From Gammaproteobacteria bacterium (GTDB lineage Bacteria; Pseudomonadota; Gammaproteobacteria; Enterobacterales; Alteromonadaceae), in assembly GCA_027484495.1 (NCBI GenBank), contig JAIXSW010000176.1:1-8937 (forward strand): a DNA stretch of 8,937 bases, in the 5' to 3' direction. The position numbers and the translations under genes are program-made. Below, piece after piece: positions 1 to 5,348 of the stretch. The notes under the pieces are model-generated. The model was given only the letters and a program-made list of their open reading frames with translations, was not told the DNA's origin and did not search any database. The stretch's first letter is position 1, and every line of letters begins with the position of its first letter.

Positions 1-191
1 AACAGCGATTTGACCTGATTACGCCAAATACCCAGCAATCGTGGTTAGGCGCAGTTGGCATCGGGGCGCGCTTTTATTCTGCCCGCTCTGCCAATGACAA
101 CGTTATTCACCTGGATTTGGCCAAACCTGTCGGTGCAGGGAATGATATCAACTCCTACGAGCTGCAATTAAAAGTGGAGCAGCGGTTCTGA
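1..191 (+). CDS. C-terminal end of an outer-membrane beta-barrel protein (Omp85/D15-like), partial
   Basis: Only the last 62 codons are present; the frame is open from base 3 to the TGA at 189-191. The peptide alternates polar and hydrophobic residues, as beta-strands do: WLGAVGIGARFYS, then NVIHLDLAKP, then a last strand YELQLKVEQRF. The terminal aromatic Phe fits the beta-signal recognised by the BAM complex in outer-membrane barrels. A Gly-rich strand followed by a 'VIHLDLAKP'-type strand and a final Phe is typical of the barrel end of Omp85 superfamily proteins (BamA/TamA-like surface antigens, TpsB transporters). Which subfamily this is cannot be decided without the N-terminal POTRA region outside the window. 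I am fairly sure of 'outer-membrane barrel' and less sure of 'Omp85'. No convincing terminator follows the stop; the nearest hairpin (CAGTC/GACTG, 260-276) has no T-tract. Confidence 0.6.
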   Translation, partial: QRFDLITPNTQQSWLGAVGIGARFYSARSANDNVIHLDLAKPVGAGNDINSYELQLKVEQRF

Positions 192-497
192 AGTAGTAAT
201 GCGATCATCTTATTTTCAGCAGTGGGGTTATCAATTGCTTAAATAGATGCTGTCGTGCTCAGTCTTCTCCTGACTGGTTGGTGTTGATACAGTTCCTTAG
301 TTTTTACGAAAGTCTCAAAAGTTAAGGCTCACGAAAAAACGAATGACTACAATGAAGGCAATGCGGGTAATCAGCTTGGCAGATTCTGCCGCACTTAGCT
401 GTCAACACAACCTGAAAGCGCAACCTCTGGAAAATCTCATCACAGGATTGGGTTTAGCCACAAAATATGCTGTCGCCTGAGCGTTACATTTCTTAAG

Positions 498-514
498 TGT
501 CGTAAAAATTTACA
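498..514. promoter_or_regulatory. Candidate enhancer (UAS) dyad for a sigma-54 activator
   Basis: The sequence reads TGT-CGTAAAAATTT-ACA, a dyad with outer TGT/ACA and inner arms GTAAA/TTTAC around AA. A second, poorer dyad, ACA(N9)TGT, overlaps its left edge at 486-500. The centre lies about 98 bp upstream of the start site predicted from the sigma-54 promoter, within the range where enhancer-binding proteins usually bind. The dyad and the spacing are seen in the sequence. The role is inferred, and the cognate activator (possibly PrsR of the PEP-CTERM/exosortase system) is not in the window. Confidence 0.4.
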
Positions 515-545
515 GAATGTCTTTTTGAGTCATTTGATATCTCTG

Positions 546-558
546 TAAGCGATTGATA
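546..558 (-). promoter_or_regulatory. Predicted IHF binding site between UAS and sigma-54 promoter
   Basis: TAAGCGATTGATA fits the reverse complement of the IHF consensus WATCAANNNNTTR at every fixed position (YAANNNNTTGATW). It is centred about 52 bp upstream of the predicted start, between the candidate enhancer dyad and the -24/-12 promoter. IHF bends DNA at this position in many sigma-54 systems so that the distant activator can touch the polymerase. The consensus is degenerate, so the match alone is modest evidence; the position adds weight. Confidence 0.5.
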
Positions 559-577
559 AAATTGGCTTATATTCGAT

Positions 578-593
578 TGGCATGTAGCTTGCT
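578..593 (+). promoter_or_regulatory. Sigma-54 (RpoN) -24/-12 promoter
   Basis: TGGCATG-TAGC-TTGCT agrees with the consensus TGGCACG-N4-TTGCW at all but one fixed position (T for C). The invariant GG (579-580) and GC (591-592) have the required spacing, which predicts transcription from about base 604, some 61 nt before the ATG at 666. PEP-CTERM/exosortase systems are known to occur with the PrsK/PrsR two-component pair and RpoN, so a sigma-54 promoter in front of a PEP-CTERM gene makes biological sense. Confidence 0.75.
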
Positions 594-665
594 ATTGTCT
601 TGTCAGTAACAGCTTTAGCCTGCCGGTCGATACTAGGCGAATCAATCATTTAAGGTGGTATTAAA

Positions 666-1487
666 ATGGAATTCAAAACTCTTTTAAAAGCAAGCGCTCT
701 GTCAATCGCAACTTTTGTTGGCTCAGCACAAGCAGCATTGATTCCTGCAATTGATTTTGCGACAAAGTCTGGCTGGTTAGCTGATGGTGTAAATTCTTCT
801 AGCAAACAAGCGAATGGCACGGTTTATGACTGTGCTGCAGGTACGACGAACGCGACAAACGGCTGTGGTTTAACATTCACAGGCGCAGCTGGTTTAACAA
901 ATGCGTACACTGACGTTAGCTGGGGTTCATCAAACGCTAAGAGCGGATTAAACATCGTTTCTCAAGCCGGCACTTTAGTAACGAATGGCGCTTGGGTTCA
1001 AACGGGTTTAATTACGCACTCGAATAAAACGATCCCAACTGGCTCTCGTTCACTGTACACATTGGATCTCGAAACACTTTTCACGCTGGTGAATCCACCT
1101 TTAGGTGCAAACACGGCGAAAGTTGGTATCCAGTTTAACGAGACGCCAAACCTGGCAAATCCGGCAAAATGCCCAACACCACAGCTTTCGAATACAGGTT
1201 GTGATGATACATTCCTGATTAATTTAAATTTGCCAGCGATTAAGTTTGTAGTCGGGAACGAAAAGTACTCAATTTCCTTCAAGCTGAATCCGCTGTCTGG
1301 CGTGACTCAGTCAGTAGTTAACCCAGACGGTTCAGTAGTTTTGGTTACTCGGGAAGGTACTGTGAACCAACTTGAATTGTTAGCACAGCTCACAATGACT
1401 AAAGCAAAAGCAGTTTCTGCTCCAGCCACTGTCGGCATGTTAGGTCTGTCACTGGTCCTGTTAGGTCTGCGTCGTCGCAGCAAGTAA
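666..1487 (+). CDS. Secreted PEP-CTERM-type protein, THxN family, with SAP-variant sorting tail
   Basis: The 273-residue product has a clear Sec signal peptide (K4, hydrophobic 9-19, cleavage after A21-Q22-A23). It ends in a tripartite sorting tail: S251-A252-P253-A254 in place of the usual PEP, a hydrophobic helix (about 255-268) and the basic cluster R269-R271. Such tails are cleaved at the inner membrane by an exosortase, and the protein goes to the cell surface or the EPS matrix. The mature part is rich in Ser/Thr/Asn/Gly, with four cysteines (C56, C67, C169, C179) that could form disulphides. T117-H118-S119-N120 matches the motif that names the THxN family of PEP-CTERM proteins; that assignment is from memory of the family. 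The start is supported by AAGGTGGT at 652-659. The gene is monocistronic between a sigma-54 promoter and a strong terminator. Its ligand or role is unknown; matrix or floc formation is inferred. Confidence 0.85.
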   Translation: MEFKTLLKASALSIATFVGSAQAALIPAIDFATKSGWLADGVNSSSKQANGTVYDCAAGTTNATNGCGLTFTGAAGLTNAYTDVSWGSSNAKSGLNIVSQAGTLVTNGAWVQTGLITHSNKTIPTGSRSLYTLDLETLFTLVNPPLGANTAKVGIQFNETPNLANPAKCPTPQLSNTGCDDTFLINLNLPAIKFVVGNEKYSISFKLNPLSGVTQSVVNPDGSVVLVTREGTVNQLELLAQLTMTKAKAVSAPATVGMLGLSLVLLGLRRRSK

Positions 1488-1527
1488 TTTAATGAGTGGC
1501 TGACAAAGCCAGGTTCTAATTGAAAAC

Positions 1528-1553
1528 GCCGGGTTGTAATACCCGGCTTTTTT
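1528..1553. terminator. Rho-independent terminator, probably bidirectional
   Basis: A perfect 7-bp stem GCCGGGT/ACCCGGC (1528-1534 with 1541-1547) closes a 6-nt loop and is followed by six T's (1548-1553) on the plus strand. This is 40 bp after the PEP-CTERM stop. Read on the minus strand the same stem is followed by GTTTTC, so it may also end the convergent Crp/Fnr gene. Confidence 0.9.
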
Positions 1554-1655
1554 ATTTGTATGGCGATGATTTTTTGAATTGAGATTGGCTATCTACCTTT
1601 TGAATAGCATGTATTCAGCAATTTGGCTTGCTAAATCCATCCCACATTGGTTGTT

Positions 1656-2429
1656 CTAAATGGGTGAACAACACCGATGCACTGGCATCAGTCGCCTGCT
1701 TTCAGCTTGAACGACCCGATAACATTCACAGCATGTTTTTTCGAGTAATTGACGGTCAATCACCTCGATATGACCTCGCCGATAATTGATGATCCCAAGT
1801 TTTTGCAAGTTACCCGCGGCCTGGGTCACACCTTCCCGCCGAACACCCAGCATATTCGCGATGAGCTCCTGCGTCATGACTAGGATCGGTGATGGAAGAC
1901 GGTCTATTGACAAGAGTAACCAGCGACACAGCTGCTGTTCGATAGAGTGGTGTCTGTTACAGACCGCAGTTTGTGCTGTTTGAGTCAGTACTGCCTGACT
2001 ATATCTGAGCAATAGATTGAACAGTGCGCCGAAAAGATTGAATTCATTCATGAGCCGTTGACCCAGCAGTCGATATGCAAAGCCTTGACTTTGCACCACC
2101 GCTCGGCTGGTTGTACTTCCGCCCCCCAGATACTGGGAAACACCTACCATACCGTCACATCCAACCACGGCTATTTCGGCGGATGCCCCATTAGCGGTGA
2201 CATATAGCAATGAAACAATCGAATCGAGGGGAAAATACACGTGACGGAGTTTGGTGCCTGATTCGCAGATGACCTGTCCTAATCCAATTTCGACTAATTC
2301 AAGGTGCGGGAAAATCCGCTGCTGAGCATCTTCGGGTAATTCGCTTAAAAGTCTATTGTTGGTGGGGGGGCGGTCAAAGGGCTCAAAAGCTCCGTTTGGA
2401 GGTGTCAACTGCTGGGGGTGAACCGTCAT
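1656..2429 (-). CDS. Crp/Fnr-family transcriptional regulator
   Basis: The 257-residue protein begins at the ATG at 2429, which follows AAGGA at good spacing; the frame stays open upstream, but the longer start would contain a palindromic operator and the likely promoter. Residues about 33-130 form a cyclic-nucleotide-binding-type beta-roll (E46-I48-G49 region, 'VYFPLDSIVSLLY', 'EIAVVGCDGMVGV'). Residues 131-165 are the dimerisation helix, and 183-225 a winged helix-turn-helix with recognition segment R197-R198-E199-G200-V201. The canonical cAMP-contact residues of E. coli Crp and the N-terminal iron-sulphur cysteines of Fnr are not seen, so the signal is unknown. The C-terminus is Cys-rich (C233, C234, C236, C253, C254). 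The gene follows a chemoreceptor gene on the same strand, separated by a terminator, so it is probably transcribed on its own. Confidence 0.88.
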   Translation of the reverse strand: MTVHPQQLTPPNGAFEPFDRPPTNNRLLSELPEDAQQRIFPHLELVEIGLGQVICESGTKLRHVYFPLDSIVSLLYVTANGASAEIAVVGCDGMVGVSQYLGGGSTTSRAVVQSQGFAYRLLGQRLMNEFNLFGALFNLLLRYSQAVLTQTAQTAVCNRHHSIEQQLCRWLLLSIDRLPSPILVMTQELIANMLGVRREGVTQAAGNLQKLGIINYRRGHIEVIDRQLLEKTCCECYRVVQAESRRLMPVHRCCSPI

Positions 2430-2447
2430 TGCAATTCCTTGTGCTCT

Positions 2448-2476
2448 TGTATCCAAATGGATACATGACCAGTATA
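2448..2476 (-). promoter_or_regulatory. Perfect 18-bp palindrome overlapping the predicted Crp/Fnr-gene promoter start
   Basis: TGTATCCA-AA-TGGATACA (2448-2465) is a perfect 8-bp inverted repeat with a 2-bp spacer, starting 18 bp upstream of the regulator's ATG. On the minus strand a good -10 hexamer, TATACT, lies at 2471-2476, with no clear -35. Transcription would start near 2464, which places the palindrome over the start site and early transcript, as expected for a repressor operator. Negative autoregulation by the adjacent Crp/Fnr protein is the simplest inference. The half-site TGTATCC does not match the textbook Crp (TGTGA) or Fnr (TTGAT) half-sites. Confidence 0.6.
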
Positions 2477-2582
2477 AGGACTTCGTCTGATTACAATGTT
2501 CGATTGCACACATAACGTACAATTAACAGACAGGCTACCGGCAACAGCCAACGGAATAGCAGGTTTTTGTTGAAAGGTACTG

Positions 2583-2614
2583 GAGCATTTCGATGCTCGA
2601 TAGGTGTCGAAATG
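2583..2614. repeat. Two overlapping, mutually exclusive hairpins
   Basis: One stem is GAGCAT/ATGCTC (2583-2588 with 2593-2598) around a 4-nt loop, TTCG on the plus strand. The other is CATTTCGA/TCGAAATG (2586-2593 with 2607-2614). They share bases and cannot form together. They lie in the untranslated gap between the chemoreceptor terminator and the Crp/Fnr promoter, so it is unclear whether they are transcribed; they may only be remnants or a protein-binding site. Confidence 0.4.
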
Positions 2615-2621
2615 AGCAGGA

Positions 2622-2655
2622 TAAAAGTGCGCCGCAACATCACAAACTGCGGCGC
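2622..2655 (-). terminator. Terminator of the chemoreceptor gene
   Basis: A perfect, GC-rich 8-bp stem GCGCCGCA/TGCGGCGC (2629-2636 with 2648-2655) encloses an 11-nt loop, 37 bp after the chemoreceptor stop codon. On the minus strand it is followed by ACTTTTAT. The T-tract is short, but the stem is strong. Confidence 0.7.
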
Positions 2656-2691
2656 TGAAAGAGTAAACCAGTCGATAAAAAGTGCTTTTAT

Positions 2692-4323
2692 CTATCGGTG
2701 AACTTTAAAACCACTGACTACGGCATTGAGTTGCGCTGCGAGTCTTGCCAACTCGTGCGCTGCAGCTTTGGTTTGGTTGGCACCTGCTGCCGATTGCGCT
2801 GAAATATCGCTGATATTGACAATATTCCGGTCTACTTCCCGGGCTACTTTAGATTGCTCTTCAGACGCGCTCGCAATAACCATGTTACTGTCATTGATTT
2901 TATTGACCTGGATAAAAATTGTTTCAAGCGCTGCGTCTGCAAGTTTGGCCACATTAAGTGCCTCTGCTGCCTGAACTGAGCTTCCATTCATCGCGTGAAC
3001 GGCTTCTGACGCGCCGGTTCGCATCGTTTTGACCATGGCATCAATTTCTTTGGTTGAGGCCTGCGTGCGTGCCGCCAGAGCTCGAACCTCGTCTGCAACG
3101 ACTGCAAATCCGCTGCCAGCTTCACCTGCCCGGGCCGCTTCAATCGCCGCGTTGAGCGCCAAAAGATTGGTTTGCTCAGCAATTGCCCGAATCACTTCTA
3201 ACACACTGCCAACATCGTTTGATTTTTGTGCAAGCACCTGAACGACATTGGTCGATGTTTCAATGTCAGTATTCATCATCTGGATCGCTTGCACCGTCCG
3301 CTGCACCTCTGAACGACCTCTTTGAACGCCTTCTGCAGCAGATGCGGAAGATTCTGAGGTGGTGACTGCGGTTTTGGCCACTTCGTCAATGGCAGAGCTC
3401 ATTTCTGTCACTGCGGTTGCAGCTTGTTGGATTTCATCGTTCTGCTGCTGAATGCCTTGCGCATTGTTCTCTGTGACTGAGTTAAGCTCCTCGGCAGCAG
3501 CAGCCAGTTGGCTGGATGACGAATTCACTTGTACGATGGTCTCACGGAGGTTGAGCTGCATTTGTTCAACCGCTTGCATCAGAAGCGTAAGCTCGTCATT
3601 ACCGACACGCTTTATGTCGGATGTCAGGTCATTGTTAGCCACTCTACCGGCAACATCTACCGCTTCCCTGAGCGGGTGGGTAATGCTTTTGGTAATAACC
3701 GACGCCAGAATTGTCGCAATAATAATTGCGAACAGTATCGTGCCCAGGCTTTGGAATTTTATGGTGGTAAATTCAGTCGCAGAATGAGCGGATGTTTCGG
3801 CAGCGAACTTCTTGTTGATTTCGGCGAGAGTATCCATGTTTTCATTCATCTGTGTGAGGACAGTTGCGAGCTCTTTCAGTAAGAATGTCTGTGCTTTCTG
3901 CTGCTGCCCCTGATCGACATCGTCAAATACCTGCTTCACACCGGCGACGTAATCATTGATATTTCTAATTAATTTGTCGTATTCCTCGCGCTCACCCGGC
4001 AAGCTGATAAATGGCTGGTAATCTTCTTGAGTCTGTTTAAATTCATCTAATACATGTGCTAACTCAGTGCGCTCATGAGATTTTTCATCGGCGGACAGAG
4101 CGACCAGATATCGAAGACCGGCGACCCGGATGAGTGAGACTTCGTTTCTGAGTTCGCCGATGTACTCAAGGCTGGGAATGGTGTTTCGTTCTATATCAAC
4201 GGTGACTTGTCGTAAGTTTGTCATCGACGCGAAGTTCAGTCCTCCGAGTATAACCAGCAAAAAACCCATAAAAACAAAACTAATCATCAAACGTGACCGA
4301 ATGGTCAATGCACGGATATTCAT
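2692..4323 (-). CDS. Methyl-accepting chemotaxis protein (4HB sensor, HAMP, signalling domain)
   Basis: This is a complete 543-residue transmembrane chemoreceptor. TM1 (about 13-34) and TM2 (about 191-212) flank a mainly helical periplasmic domain of about 155 residues, which resembles the four-helix-bundle sensor and has no PAS/Cache-type beta features. A HAMP linker follows (about 213-266, with P217 after TM2), then a long coiled coil. The kinase-control hairpin tip is at about 377-413, with the diagnostic I381-E383-Q384-T385-N386 run, 'AIEAARAGEAG' and 'FAVVADEVR'. The receptor would sit in polar arrays with CheW and CheA and bias the flagellar motor. It lacks a C-terminal CheR/CheB-tethering pentapeptide, ending in FKVHR. 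The ligand cannot be predicted. The ATG is preceded by a GGGGG tract; no convincing sigma-28 promoter was found upstream. Confidence 0.95.
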   Translation of the reverse strand: MNIRALTIRSRLMISFVFMGFLLVILGGLNFASMTNLRQVTVDIERNTIPSLEYIGELRNEVSLIRVAGLRYLVALSADEKSHERTELAHVLDEFKQTQEDYQPFISLPGEREEYDKLIRNINDYVAGVKQVFDDVDQGQQQKAQTFLLKELATVLTQMNENMDTLAEINKKFAAETSAHSATEFTTIKFQSLGTILFAIIIATILASVITKSITHPLREAVDVAGRVANNDLTSDIKRVGNDELTLLMQAVEQMQLNLRETIVQVNSSSSQLAAAAEELNSVTENNAQGIQQQNDEIQQAATAVTEMSSAIDEVAKTAVTTSESSASAAEGVQRGRSEVQRTVQAIQMMNTDIETSTNVVQVLAQKSNDVGSVLEVIRAIAEQTNLLALNAAIEAARAGEAGSGFAVVADEVRALAARTQASTKEIDAMVKTMRTGASEAVHAMNGSSVQAAEALNVAKLADAALETIFIQVNKINDSNMVIASASEEQSKVAREVDRNIVNISDISAQSAAGANQTKAAAHELARLAAQLNAVVSGFKVHR

Positions 4324-4440
4324 ACTGCCCCCAATTTTTATCTGGCGGCGACAGTATAGATTAGATTTAGAATTTAACTGGAAAATCTATATAAATCAGT
4401 TACTAATTCGTATTTAACTGCGCCGGATTAGGGACAGTTT

Positions 4441-4472
4441 AAAAAACTGCCTGGTTAGTGTCGGCAACAGGC
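4441..4472 (-). terminator. Terminator of the icd-DUF6671 operon
   Basis: Read on the minus strand, GCCTGTT pairs with AACCAGGC (7 bp with one bulged base) around a 9-nt loop, followed by AG and six T's (complement of 4441-4446). It starts 6 bp after the DUF6671 stop codon. A second small dyad, CAGTTT/AAACTG, overlaps the T-tract. Confidence 0.65.
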
Positions 4473-4478
4473 TGCTCT

Positions 4479-5324
4479 TCACGGATTGCATAGTGGGCAA
4501 TGTGTCGGCTCGGCAAATTGTTCAAGGGCGATTTCAATCGAGCTGTAACTGCAACAGTCGCATTTGTGGATGAAATGCTGAATGCGATGCGTAGGATAAC
4601 CGCATTGAGAGCAGGGCAAGCCTTGCTTAACGTCTTTGCGCCAAAAATTTGGAGCCTGACACGCCGGGCAGCGCGCACGAAGTCTCGCAGCTAGTTGATG
4701 GGCGGCTTGCCGGATGTATTCTTGCCTTGGCGGGCAAAGGTGTGCTCTCAAATCAGGTAATAAGCGAATGGATTCAGAAAGCTTCGTGGGCGTTGCCAGT
4801 AAACCGGTTTGCTGCATTGTGTGGTGAATATCTGCAAACCCAACCAGGCCTTTAATAAGTTCTTTGCTGGTAACACAAATCCAACCTTGTTTCTCATCGT
4901 GTTTTTCAAGATGCGAGCGGATGGTTTCCACTTGGTCAGTATCTATCGGACTAAGCGGCACGGGCCCGGCCGCATGAGCGACAACGTACTGTTCTGTTGC
5001 TTTATCAAACAAACAAATAAGTTCGTCGTCCCAATTGAGTAGTCCTTGTAATGGACCGCCACCAAAACTACCTTCGCTGCCAATACCAAAACGCTCACCA
5101 GTCAGTTCACTGGCGAGCCTCGCTTTGGTTTTCACGCAATCCAGTGGTGACAGAGTCCGTATGTACTCACCGGAAAACATTCCTAAACTGTCTGTATCCA
5201 ATGCTTCGGTCACGTTGAGTGTGAAGCCTGCGTCCGCTAATGCAGGCGCAATCAAGCACAACTTATGGTGTTTGGTTAAAAGAGCTGCCTTATGCAGGCT
5301 TGTTACATCAAACTGAAGATCCAT
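4479..5324 (-). CDS. DUF6671 family protein with C-terminal zinc-ribbon-like clusters
   Basis: The 281-residue protein matches my recollection of DUF6671, a family of unknown function. The N-terminal part carries the acidic motif D43-x-D45-x-x-G48-x-F50 and the run G82-S83-E84-G85-S86-F87. A later D191-x-R193-A194-H195 motif precedes the Cys-rich end. Eight cysteines form two CxxC pairs of pairs: C219/C222 with C238/C241, and C255/C258 with C276/C279, as in tandem zinc ribbons. No signal peptide or membrane helix is visible, so it is predicted to be cytoplasmic. The ATG follows GGAG at usable spacing. The gene starts 24 bp after the isocitrate dehydrogenase stop on the same strand and is followed at once by a terminator, so the two are almost certainly co-transcribed. 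A role linked to isocitrate or redox metabolism is inferred from context only. Confidence 0.82.
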   Translation of the reverse strand: MDLQFDVTSLHKAALLTKHHKLCLIAPALADAGFTLNVTEALDTDSLGMFSGEYIRTLSPLDCVKTKARLASELTGERFGIGSEGSFGGGPLQGLLNWDDELICLFDKATEQYVVAHAAGPVPLSPIDTDQVETIRSHLEKHDEKQGWICVTSKELIKGLVGFADIHHTMQQTGLLATPTKLSESIRLLPDLRAHLCPPRQEYIRQAAHQLAARLRARCPACQAPNFWRKDVKQGLPCSQCGYPTHRIQHFIHKCDCCSYSSIEIALEQFAEPTHCPLCNP

Positions 5325-5348
5325 TTTTGGCAGCTCCGCTATCAGATT

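Larger units (their letters stand above)
192..665. other. Intergenic leader, 474 bp: regulatory in its 3' half, 5' half unexplained
   Basis: The 3' part (about 486-600) holds a candidate enhancer dyad, an IHF-type site and a sigma-54 promoter, each listed separately. The 5' part (192-480) shows no recognisable gene. An ORF of 42 codons (ATG 352 to TGA 478-480, beginning MKAMRVISLADSAAL) has no Shine-Dalgarno sequence and resembles nothing I recognise, so it is not called as a gene. The transcript predicted from about 604 leaves a 5' UTR of about 61 nt ending in AAGGTGGT (652-659), the ribosome-binding site of the next gene. Confidence 0.6.

Noticed and set aside
352..480. 42-codon plus-strand ORF in the first intergenic region
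   Set aside because: No Shine-Dalgarno sequence, no recognisable similarity, and it sits upstream of the regulatory elements of the next gene. It could be a remnant, but that cannot be supported.
998..1282. 94-codon minus-strand ORF in the PEP-CTERM gene
   Set aside because: The plus-strand frame has a signal peptide, a sorting tail, a ribosome-binding site, a promoter and a terminator. The antisense frame has none of these.
2430..2522. N-terminal extension of the Crp/Fnr protein to an ATG at 2522
   Set aside because: The ATG at 2429 has AAGGA at correct spacing. The upstream stretch holds the 18-bp palindrome and a TATACT -10 box and adds residues not expected in the family.
4324..4440. 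Sigma-28 flagellar promoter upstream of the chemoreceptor
   Set aside because: TAAA and GCCG-like elements occur on the minus strand, but the GCCGATAA core is interrupted and the spacing does not fit the consensus.
4439..4678. 79-codon minus-strand ORF over the DUF6671 end
   Set aside because: It overlaps the Cys-rich end of DUF6671 in another frame and runs through the terminator; no independent start signal.
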